From Nitrososphaera sp. (lineage in GTDB: Archaea > Thermoproteota > Nitrososphaeria > Nitrososphaerales > Nitrososphaeraceae): DNA of 11,601 nt. This document shows, one piece after another, positions 6,399 to 11,601 of this stretch. Location: assembly GCA_025450475.1 (NCBI GenBank), contig JANWHJ010000057.1:1-11601 (forward strand), written 5' to 3'. A program made the position numbers and the translations under genes. The notes beneath the pieces are model-generated. The model had not been told where the DNA came from, made no database searches, and worked only from the letters and a program-made list of their open reading frames with translations. The number at the start of each line of letters is the position of its first letter. Positions within the stretch are counted from its first letter, which is position 1.

Positions 6399-6536
6399 CT
6401 ATTTGGTTGAAATCTTGATCTTGCAACGTTCCCAGCATGAGAGACAATAGTTTTCGTCTCCTGCTTCAAGCTGTTCTTTACTGCTATCGTCAGTGTTGAA
6501 AACCCCTCTACACATCAGACATAGCGTTTTAGCCAT
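6399..6536 (-). CDS. 45-residue putative zinc-binding microprotein (CxxC...CxxC)
   Basis: A very short gene found by reading the minus strand. It starts at ATG 6536 with MAKTLCLMCRGVF and ends at TAG 6399-6401. It has two CxxC knuckles, Cys6/Cys9 (CLMC) and Cys31/Cys34 (CLSC), plus Cys38. A polar acidic linker (DDSSKEQLEAGDEN) lies between them and a basic tail (KIKISTK) follows. The paired knuckles 21 residues apart fit a small treble-clef or zinc-ribbon fold; four Cys would bind one zinc. A TATA-like AAATTATG lies 21-28 bases upstream of the ATG with no Shine-Dalgarno, the same leaderless layout as its neighbours. Both the Cys pattern and the promoter spacing would be unlikely in noise. The function is unknown; such microproteins often contact nucleic acid or a larger enzyme. 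I recognise no named family. Confidence 0.68.
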   Translation of the reverse strand: MAKTLCLMCRGVFNTDDSSKEQLEAGDENYCLSCWERCKIKISTK

Positions 6537-6556
6537 GATTCCAATAACCGTCAATG

Positions 6557-6564
6557 CATAATTT
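6557..6564 (-). promoter_or_regulatory. TATA-like box of the zinc microprotein gene
   Basis: The minus strand reads AAATTATG, 21-28 bases before the ATG at 6536. It lies in the 128-base divergent region shared with the membrane microprotein and helicase genes. Confidence 0.4.
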
Positions 6565-6628
6565 CCCACATGTCAAAACTGTTCATCTATCAACTCTAGA
6601 ATCTGTAACGCTGGCGTTTAACGTAAGG

Positions 6629-6640
6629 ATATATATTTAT
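6629..6640 (+). promoter_or_regulatory. Strong TATA box of the membrane microprotein/helicase unit
   Basis: ATATATATTTAT lies 25-36 bases before the ATG at 6665 and about 110-120 bases before the helicase ATG. It is the most AT-rich promoter element in the window. Its spacing points at the small gene as first cistron, with a leader of only a few bases. Confidence 0.6.
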
Positions 6641-6664
6641 TGGACGTACATTGGATAACTGGCG

Positions 6665-6820
6665 ATGGCAGGAGAAATTGCAAACTTTGACTCGTACGCG
6701 CTGGTCGCAGTTGGGCTGTTCATCGCCGGCCTGTTTGCAGTAATGATTTATGAAAGATCAAGCCAAAAACAAAAACGAGAACCGCAGCATTCCGGAGCTG
6801 CTGCAGACACTGAAAAGTGA
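6665..6820 (+). CDS. 51-residue single-span membrane microprotein overlapping the helicase start
   Basis: A short gene from ATG 6665 to TGA 6818-6820. The N-terminus MAGEIANFDS is acidic/polar. One membrane segment follows at residues 11-29 (YALVAVGLFIAGLFAVMIY). The tail ERSSQKQKREPQ is basic and then polar, so a topology with N outside and C inside is expected from the positive-inside rule. A strong TATA box lies 25-36 bases upstream, better placed for this gene than for the helicase. The last 71 bases (6750-6820) are shared in another frame with the first codons of the helicase. This suggests translational coupling on one transcript. The clean hydrophobic segment flanked by charged ends argues for a real protein; a regulatory leader peptide is the alternative. 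I do not recognise a family. Confidence 0.68.
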   Translation: MAGEIANFDSYALVAVGLFIAGLFAVMIYERSSQKQKREPQHSGAAADTEK

Positions 6821-9557
6821 TCACCCGCAAGAGCAACTTGTCATCGAAAAGTTTCGGAAAGAAGGCTTTACATTCCTAACCACAATACAGCGCAAGGCAT
6901 TGCCCGTCATTTCTAGGAAGGTAAACTGTCTCTTGGTAGCGCCGACGGGCTCTGGGAAGACCGAGGCAGCGGTGCTCCCGGTTTTCACGATGCTCGCCAG
7001 CCAAAAGAGCGAGGCCAAGATGATAAGGGCAATCTACATAACTCCATTGCGCGCCCTAAACAACGACGTACTCAGGCGAGTTGTGCGTTATGCGGAATCG
7101 GAAGGTCTGAGGGTTGAAATTCGCCACGGCGACACTACTGTCGCTGCGAGGAAAAAGATAGTCGAAAATCCGCCCGATGTGCTCATAACTACACCCGAGT
7201 CGCTTGCAGTTATTCTGACGAGCGAAAAAATGCTTGCCGCATTGAAAGGTCTGCAGTGGGTTATTGTCGACGAAGTGCATGAATTGGTGGCAAACGAGCG
7301 CGGAGCGCACCTTTCATTGAGCCTCGAAAGGCTGCAGGCCGCGTCGTCTCAGCACGTCGCAAGGATCGGGCTTTCTGCAACGGTCGGCAACCTGAAGGAA
7401 GCCGCTCAATTTGTTTCAGGGACTGGCAGGCGCAACGCGGTGCTGGTGGACACGGCGAGCCGGGGCTACGACATCGACGTCAGGTTTGTCAAGGGTTCGC
7501 TCAACAATGTCGCGCAGTTTGTTATTGAATATGTCAAGAGCAACAAGATAGAGGGCTCGATTCTGCTTTTCACAAACACACGAGACGAAGCCGAGTACTT
7601 GGGCACCATCCTGAAAAACCAGAGCGAGATCAAGGTGGATGTCCACCACGGCTCGCTCTCAAAAGAGATGCGCGAAGAGACCGAGCACACGCTGAGGTCT
7701 GGCGAGGCCGGCATAGTGGTCTGCACGAGCTCGCTCGAGCTCGGCCATGACATAGGCTCTGTCGATCTAGTGATCCACTACGGGTCCCCACGGCAAGTAT
7801 CAAAACTAATGCAGAGGATCGGCCGAAGCAGGCACAGCCAGGGGAGCTTTGCGAAGGGGCTGGTCGTAACCAACAACCCTGACGACGAGATAGAGGCACT
7901 TGCCATAATCCGGCGTATGCAAAAGGGCTCAATAGAAGAGCAACTGATGCATGAAGGCGCTCTCGATGTGTTGGCCCACCACTTGGTGGGGCTTGCAATG
8001 CAAACCCGCGACCCGATAAAGGTAGAATATGCATACGACCTGATCACACGAGCACACCCTTTCAGGAACGTCAGCCTCTTTGATGTCGAAAGCTGCCTCG
8101 ATATTCTTTCAAGCCACAACGTAATAAAGTACGACCGAGAAAACCGCAACTATGTGCGCAAGATAAAGGCATACAAGTATTATTTCCAGAACCTCTCGAT
8201 GATCCCGCACGTATTAAAATTCGAAGTTATTGACTCGATCAGCAAACGCAGGATAGGCACTCTCGACCAGCAGTTTGTGGGCGACTATGGCGAAAAGGGC
8301 AACGTTTTTGTGCTGAAGGGCTCGCAATGGCGTGTGCTAGCAGTCGACGAGGGCAGGCTGGTCGTCAACGTTGAGCCCCTGCGCGGGGCCGCTATCAACA
8401 TCCCATACTGGGTCGGAGAAATGATCCCTGTCGACTTCAAGACGGCGGAAGAGGTGGGCGAAATACGCGGGCAGGCTGCGTCCGGCCGGGCCAAACTCTC
8501 GACTTCTACAATGGATGACACTAGAAAGGCGCTGAAAATAATCCCGGATTCAAAAAACATTGTAGTCGAAAGTTACATCGCGCGCAACATGATCGTTATG
8601 CACTCTGTATTTGGCTCAAAGGTGAATAACACCATCGCTTCCCTACTGTCTACGATACTATCATCGCAGCTCGGCTATATCGTCGAGTCTAGGTCTGACG
8701 CATACCGGATCATGTTCACCTCAAGCGCGAGGATTGCGCAGGGCAGACTTGAGGCTGCACTAGGCGACGTCTATGACTTAGAGCCGGTGATCATTGCCGC
8801 ACTGACAGGCACACACAACATAAACTGGAAGGTGTGGACAGTCGCAAAGAGGTTTGGCATGGTGAGCAGGGAGGCAGTGTACGACAAGAAGGTGGCGCGA
8901 ATGATCTATGATCGCTATTCTAAAACACCGGTGAGCGCAGAGTCGATACGTGAGCTTGTGCATGACAAGTACGACATGCGGCAAACCCAGAAGGTCCTTG
9001 ATGACGTCAAGCAGAAAAGGATTAAGATCCATTGGCTCGAAGTAAGCGACTTCTCGGATCTTGCAAAGACAATAATAGAGCATTCCGGCAAGATGGCCGG
9101 CGCCATGCCGCTTAGCGTTGAAAAGGGAGTGATCGAGCTGGTCAAGGAGCGGCTGCAAAAGACAAAGCACCGGCTTGTGTGCATCCGCTGCGGCAAGTGG
9201 GAGCGGGTGATGGAGACAAAGGATGTGCCGGAAGAGCTATCGTGCCCGAATTGCAGGTCGCGCCTAATCACCGCGACATTCTGGTCAGATGACGAGATGT
9301 CGAGGGTGATAAGGACGAGGCTCGCAGGTGGCAAGCTGACTCCCGAGCAGAACCACAAATTCGAACGGGCGTGGAAGGTGGCGTCGCTTCTCAACAACTT
9401 TGGCAAGAAAGCAGTCATCGTGCTGGCAGGCCACGGGGTTGGCGCGGACACTGCAGCAAGGATCCTGCGCAACTATATCGATGAAGAGCAGGTATTCAAG
9501 AGCATCTACGAAGCGGAAAGGCAGTACGTCATTACACGCGGTTTTTGGGCCGACTGA
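6750..9557 (+). CDS. lhr: Lhr-type superfamily 2 DEAD/DEAH helicase with zinc ribbon and C-terminal HhH-like motif
   Basis: ATP-dependent nucleic-acid helicase of 935 residues, cytosolic. RecA domain 1 shows the Q-motif region TTIQRKALPVI (44-54), Walker A APTGSGKT (64-71), TPESL (148-152), DEVH (174-177) and SAT (209-211). RecA domain 2 shows LLFTNTRDEAE (272-282), the motif V region TSSLELGHDIG (326-336) and motif VI QRIGRSRH (355-362). The long region after 370 has the winged-helix and beta-barrel character of Lhr-core proteins. Four cysteines, CIRC (811-814) and CPNC (832-835), form a zinc ribbon. GHGVGADTAARIL (893-905) looks like a helix-hairpin-helix DNA-binding motif. Archaeal Lhr proteins are tied to DNA repair, fork or R-loop processing. 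ATG 6750 is the only possible start, since an in-frame TGA precedes it at 6744. It has no good ribosome site and overlaps the upstream microgene. Confidence 0.95.
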   Translation: MKDQAKNKNENRSIPELLQTLKSDHPQEQLVIEKFRKEGFTFLTTIQRKALPVISRKVNCLLVAPTGSGKTEAAVLPVFTMLASQKSEAKMIRAIYITPLRALNNDVLRRVVRYAESEGLRVEIRHGDTTVAARKKIVENPPDVLITTPESLAVILTSEKMLAALKGLQWVIVDEVHELVANERGAHLSLSLERLQAASSQHVARIGLSATVGNLKEAAQFVSGTGRRNAVLVDTASRGYDIDVRFVKGSLNNVAQFVIEYVKSNKIEGSILLFTNTRDEAEYLGTILKNQSEIKVDVHHGSLSKEMREETEHTLRSGEAGIVVCTSSLELGHDIGSVDLVIHYGSPRQVSKLMQRIGRSRHSQGSFAKGLVVTNNPDDEIEALAIIRRMQKGSIEEQLMHEGALDVLAHHLVGLAMQTRDPIKVEYAYDLITRAHPFRNVSLFDVESCLDILSSHNVIKYDRENRNYVRKIKAYKYYFQNLSMIPHVLKFEVIDSISKRRIGTLDQQFVGDYGEKGNVFVLKGSQWRVLAVDEGRLVVNVEPLRGAAINIPYWVGEMIPVDFKTAEEVGEIRGQAASGRAKLSTSTMDDTRKALKIIPDSKNIVVESYIARNMIVMHSVFGSKVNNTIASLLSTILSSQLGYIVESRSDAYRIMFTSSARIAQGRLEAALGDVYDLEPVIIAALTGTHNINWKVWTVAKRFGMVSREAVYDKKVARMIYDRYSKTPVSAESIRELVHDKYDMRQTQKVLDDVKQKRIKIHWLEVSDFSDLAKTIIEHSGKMAGAMPLSVEKGVIELVKERLQKTKHRLVCIRCGKWERVMETKDVPEELSCPNCRSRLITATFWSDDEMSRVIRTRLAGGKLTPEQNHKFERAWKVASLLNNFGKKAVIVLAGHGVGADTAARILRNYIDEEQVFKSIYEAERQYVITRGFWAD

Positions 9558-9563
9558 TCAATT

Positions 9564-9689
9564 TCAGGGAACCGGCTGTCCTGCAAGAACACACCGATAC
9601 TCTAAAGGAAATTTTCCAAGCATTCCAAGAGCACGATCTTCTATGTCATACATCTTGCACCTTACCTGACAAGATACTAATTCCTTCAT
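9564..9689 (-). CDS. Possible 41-residue cysteine-containing microprotein
   Basis: The minus strand has an ATG at 9689 and a TGA at 9564-9566, just after the helicase stop. The product begins MKELVSCQVRCKMYDIED and holds Cys7, Cys11 and Cys33 with a short amphipathic centre. An in-frame TAA lies two codons before the ATG, so the start is not open to extension. A TATA-like GAAAATATCC is placed 24-33 bases upstream, and a GAGGAAGAG purine run lies closer to the ATG. It sits in the gap between the converging helicase and RPA genes, on the same strand as RPA. A frame this short can occur by chance and three cysteines do not make a clear zinc site, so I call it tentatively and assign no function. 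Confidence 0.35.
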   Translation of the reverse strand: MKELVSCQVRCKMYDIEDRALGMLGKFPLEYRCVLAGQPVP

Positions 9690-9712
9690 AGATTATTTCT
9701 CTTCCTCGATCA

Positions 9713-9722
9713 GGATATTTTC
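9713..9722 (-). promoter_or_regulatory. TATA-like box before the 41-residue frame
   Basis: The minus strand reads GAAAATATCC, 24-33 bases before the ATG at 9689. It is the main support for that small gene besides the open frame. Confidence 0.35.
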
Positions 9723-9790
9723 TACCTTGTTACCACGGTGTGGAAGTGCGGTATGAATCCTCAAACCGCGAATTCCTGCCTAACTTGACT

Positions 9791-11242
9791 TTAGCCCAGT
9801 TTTGTCACACAAGAATATGGCCTGAGCGTCAGCTCAGCCTTGCCTTCGCGGCCGGCGCCTGCCGTGACGCCGGCGAGTCTAACTCTATCGCCTACGCTCA
9901 GCTTGTTGACGCCGGCGCTCTGGTTGCGCCACCCTACTAGTCTTATCTCGCCTGTGTCATCGCCCAATAGAGTTGACGTCACCGGCACAGTCTCGCCAGT
10001 CTTTGTGTTTACCTCCGCGGTCTCTGGCGCCTGCAGCACTATTGCTTCAATGATGCAGGGCTCCTGCGATACCTGAATGTCCTTAATCTTTTTTTCAAAC
10101 TGTGCTAATTTCGTAAAAGACGCGTCGTCGTCAGCGACCCTGATGTACGACTCGTCCTTTGACAGCACGACAGAGTTGCCAAATATGCGCGAAGGCACGC
10201 ATTCGATCATGGCGCCGGAGATCAATTGATCAGAGCTGGCGAGCGAATTGTCGACCGTCAACACAAGCGTTCTGCCTGCCCTATCGGCCGCAAGGCACAG
10301 AAAGCTCCCTCTCCCTGTTTCTTCGCCAACAGAGATCACCCTGAGCGGCATGACCTCGACGTCCTCCTGTGAGCCAGAGAACTGCAGTATCGTTCCCTCG
10401 TCGCCGTGAATCTCAAAGTCGCCGTTTCCATACTGCAGGTTGCCCGGCTTTATCCTGACTCCAATCATCCGCACCTTAACGCCGGTCTTGAATACCTTTG
10501 GCAACCTGGACTCGTCAACATTCCAAATTACTGCACGCAGCATCCGGGTGTTTGCATCGTTTGACACCAGCAGCTGGAGCGATTTGCTCGCTTCGCCCCT
10601 TGCATTGACAAATTCGCTGACGCGGGGGTTGGCGCTTATCGTGCCGGTGATGACAGCGCTGTCCTGCGGCCCACTTACCGCGTCAACCGTGGAGACCAAA
10701 GAATCGATGTTCGGGATCGCCGCATCATCACGTACGGTCTCAATCGCGCTGTAACTGCCAAGGTTTATGACCGGCTTGCCGTCAAGCCCCGCTCTAACGT
10801 AGCCCTTGATTATCTTGATAATGTCGCCGGTCTGCAAGCCCATCTCGTCAGGTATGCCGACGTGCTTGTCCCACAGCTTTACCTTCACCCTCGCATCCTT
10901 GTCATAAACGACAATAGTGCGGGTGGCAGCTTGCTCATTGCTCTCCCTCTTTGTATAGGTGTGGACAGGGTAGACGTTCATTATCCTACCGACGACGGTC
11001 ACCTCTTTTGCTCCTACGTAGATGTCCTTCAATCCTGCTTGGGACTTTGGCATGCTGTCAAACGATATGCCGAGGTCAGCCGCGACAAGGAAGAGCGCTC
11101 CCTGGTCTGTAAGATAGCCAGCGCCCACCTTGCGTTTTTTTTCGTCGATCATGTCCCTTATCTGCTCGGGCGTAAGCTCAGGCTTCTGGCTAAGCATGAT
11201 TTCCAACATGCCCTTGAAATCGTGCGATGGTGACGAGGACAA
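9791..11242 (-). CDS. RPA-like single-stranded DNA binding protein with several OB folds
   Basis: Archaeal replication protein A homologue, binding ssDNA in replication, repair and recombination. An N-terminal helical segment (about 8-60, with LTPEQIRDMIDEKKRKVG) is typical of archaeal RPA large subunits. OB folds follow at about 79-165 (VTVVGRIMNVYPV), 195-290 (VITGTISANPRVSEF and KTGVKVRMIGVRIK), 298-370 and 394-480 (GDDTGEIRLVGW, LSVGDRVRLAGV). The third is the least obvious. No CxxC zinc finger is present, unlike many euryarchaeal and eukaryotic RPA70 proteins; length with the TTG start is 483. The TTG at 11242 follows GGAGGT by 13 bases; the ATG at 11209 (residue 12) is the alternative and would give 472 residues. 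No ATG or GTG lies between the upstream in-frame stop and the TTG. No RPA small-subunit gene is seen nearby. Confidence 0.92.
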   Translation of the reverse strand: MSSSPSHDFKGMLEIMLSQKPELTPEQIRDMIDEKKRKVGAGYLTDQGALFLVAADLGISFDSMPKSQAGLKDIYVGAKEVTVVGRIMNVYPVHTYTKRESNEQAATRTIVVYDKDARVKVKLWDKHVGIPDEMGLQTGDIIKIIKGYVRAGLDGKPVINLGSYSAIETVRDDAAIPNIDSLVSTVDAVSGPQDSAVITGTISANPRVSEFVNARGEASKSLQLLVSNDANTRMLRAVIWNVDESRLPKVFKTGVKVRMIGVRIKPGNLQYGNGDFEIHGDEGTILQFSGSQEDVEVMPLRVISVGEETGRGSFLCLAADRAGRTLVLTVDNSLASSDQLISGAMIECVPSRIFGNSVVLSKDESYIRVADDDASFTKLAQFEKKIKDIQVSQEPCIIEAIVLQAPETAEVNTKTGETVPVTSTLLGDDTGEIRLVGWRNQSAGVNKLSVGDRVRLAGVTAGAGREGKAELTLRPYSCVTKLG

Positions 11243-11255
11243 GCTTTTTAACCAG

Positions 11256-11261
11256 ACCTCC
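11256..11261 (-). promoter_or_regulatory. Possible Shine-Dalgarno of the RPA gene
   Basis: The minus strand reads GGAGGT with 13 bases between it and the TTG at 11242, a somewhat long spacing. It favours the TTG start if the transcript begins at the TATA box at 11291-11300. Confidence 0.35.
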
Positions 11262-11290
11262 AGTTCGAAAAAAACATTACCAACTACTTG

Positions 11291-11300
11291 CTAATATATC
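11291..11300 (-). promoter_or_regulatory. TATA-like box of the RPA gene
   Basis: The minus strand reads GATATATTAG, 49-58 bases before the TTG at 11242. This would give a leader of roughly 25-30 bases that includes GGAGGT. A second AT-rich run, GGTTAAAAAGC at 11243-11253, could instead serve the ATG at 11209. Confidence 0.4.
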
Positions 11301-11313
11301 TTGAGAGCACGAC

Positions 11314-11321
11314 GTTTATTC
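11314..11321 (+). promoter_or_regulatory. TATA-like box before the broken flavoprotein gene
   Basis: GTTTATTC lies 24-31 bases before the GTG at 11345. The promoter spacing is still normal although the gene behind it is damaged. Confidence 0.35.
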
Positions 11322-11344
11322 AAAAGTACAACCAATAATTGGGC

Positions 11345-11601
11345 GTGCAGGAATTCGACCTGATAGTCGTTGGAAGAGGCTCGCCTTGATGTGGCAGACG
11401 CGGCGGCACAACAATGCATGCTTGTCGCTGTTATTGAAAAGGGCAAGATGATGAACAGGTGCCTTAACCGGGGTTCCATCCCTTCGAAGCTGCTGATTCA
11501 CAGCGCCAATATCGCCGACACAATCAAAAACGCAAAGCAATTTGGCATCAACGTTGACAGCTCCTCCGTAGATTTTGAAAAGATCATCAGCAGGGTAAAC
11601 C
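11345..11601 (+). pseudogene. Broken dihydrolipoamide dehydrogenase / pyridine nucleotide-disulphide oxidoreductase (5' part; runs off the window)
   Basis: The GTG at 11345 begins QEFDLIVVGRGS, the FAD-binding N-terminus of this flavoprotein family. The frame then hits TGA at 11387-11389. One frame over, from 11385, homology resumes as LDVADAAAQQ, then LVAVIEKGK, CLNRGSIPSKLLIHSANIA and FEKIISRVN to the window end. A 2-base loss after 11383 (TCG-GGC-CTT reduced to TCG-CCT) would explain the shift. The redox-active site, normally GGTCLNRGC, reads MNRCLNRGS: the Gly-Gly-Thr is gone and the second cysteine is Ser (codon TCC 11475-11477). The FAD glycine motif is altered too. An intact relative would use FAD, NAD(P)H and a Cys-Cys pair on lipoamide or metal ions. 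Several hits at invariant sites suggest real decay rather than one sequencing error. How the gene continues cannot be seen. Confidence 0.8.

Noticed and set aside
7630..8034. 134-residue minus-strand frame opposite helicase motifs V and VI
   Set aside because: Antisense to conserved helicase motifs; Arg/Ser/Leu-rich with no recognisable features.
8915..9472. 185-residue minus-strand frame opposite the helicase
   Set aside because: Lies over the helicase C-terminal region, including its zinc ribbon; no promoter and shadow-like composition.
11291..11540. Minus-strand frames (62 and 74 residues) at the right edge
   Set aside because: They oppose the homology of the broken flavoprotein gene on the plus strand and have no motif of their own.
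1..11601. Mobile elements, CRISPR arrays, tRNA genes, defence or toxin genes
   Set aside because: I looked for transposase motifs, spaced direct repeats, cloverleaf arms and known toxin/defence signatures and found none.

Overview
The window looks like chromosomal DNA of an ammonia-oxidising archaeon (Thaumarchaeota/Nitrososphaerota), probably of the soil Nitrososphaera type. The evidence is a eukaryote/archaea-type ribosomal protein L15e, a multi-OB-fold RPA-like single-strand DNA binding protein without a zinc finger, an Lhr-type archaeal helicase, a Sulfolobus-type alcohol dehydrogenase, and AT-rich TATA-like boxes about 25 bases before start codons that mostly lack a Shine-Dalgarno sequence. 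Lineage is inferred from protein character and a roughly balanced base composition; no marker such as amoA or 16S rRNA is present.

Layout. Left block (1-4366), carbon metabolism: the 3' part of an aldehyde dehydrogenase (+), a convergent zinc alcohol dehydrogenase (-), a divergent four-helix membrane protein (+), and a class II fumarase/aspartase-family enzyme (-) whose stop codon interlocks with that of the membrane protein in one CTAG. Middle block (4414-6316): a 131-residue conserved-looking hypothetical (-) diverges from a short D-3-phosphoglycerate dehydrogenase (+), followed by ribosomal protein L15e (+). Right block (6399-11242), nucleic-acid handling: a 45-residue CxxC/CxxC microprotein (-), a 51-residue single-span membrane microprotein (+) overlapping by 71 bases the start of a 935-residue Lhr-type helicase (+), a possible 41-residue microprotein (-), and the RPA-like protein (-). 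At the right edge is the start of a dihydrolipoamide dehydrogenase-like gene that is broken.

How the genes may work together. The aldehyde and alcohol dehydrogenases act on the kind of semialdehyde intermediates used in the thaumarchaeal 3-hydroxypropionate/4-hydroxybutyrate cycle, and fumarase feeds the same C4 pool; this link is inferred from family and context. Helicase and RPA are both genome-maintenance proteins but are convergent and separately promoted. Most genes appear to be single transcription units with their own TATA box.

The least expected items are three microgenes that I found by reading the intergenic regions, and the decayed flavoprotein gene at the right end, which has a 2-base deletion, loses one of its two redox cysteines and has a disrupted Gly-Gly-Thr before the first. 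I saw no mobile element, CRISPR array, tRNA or rRNA.
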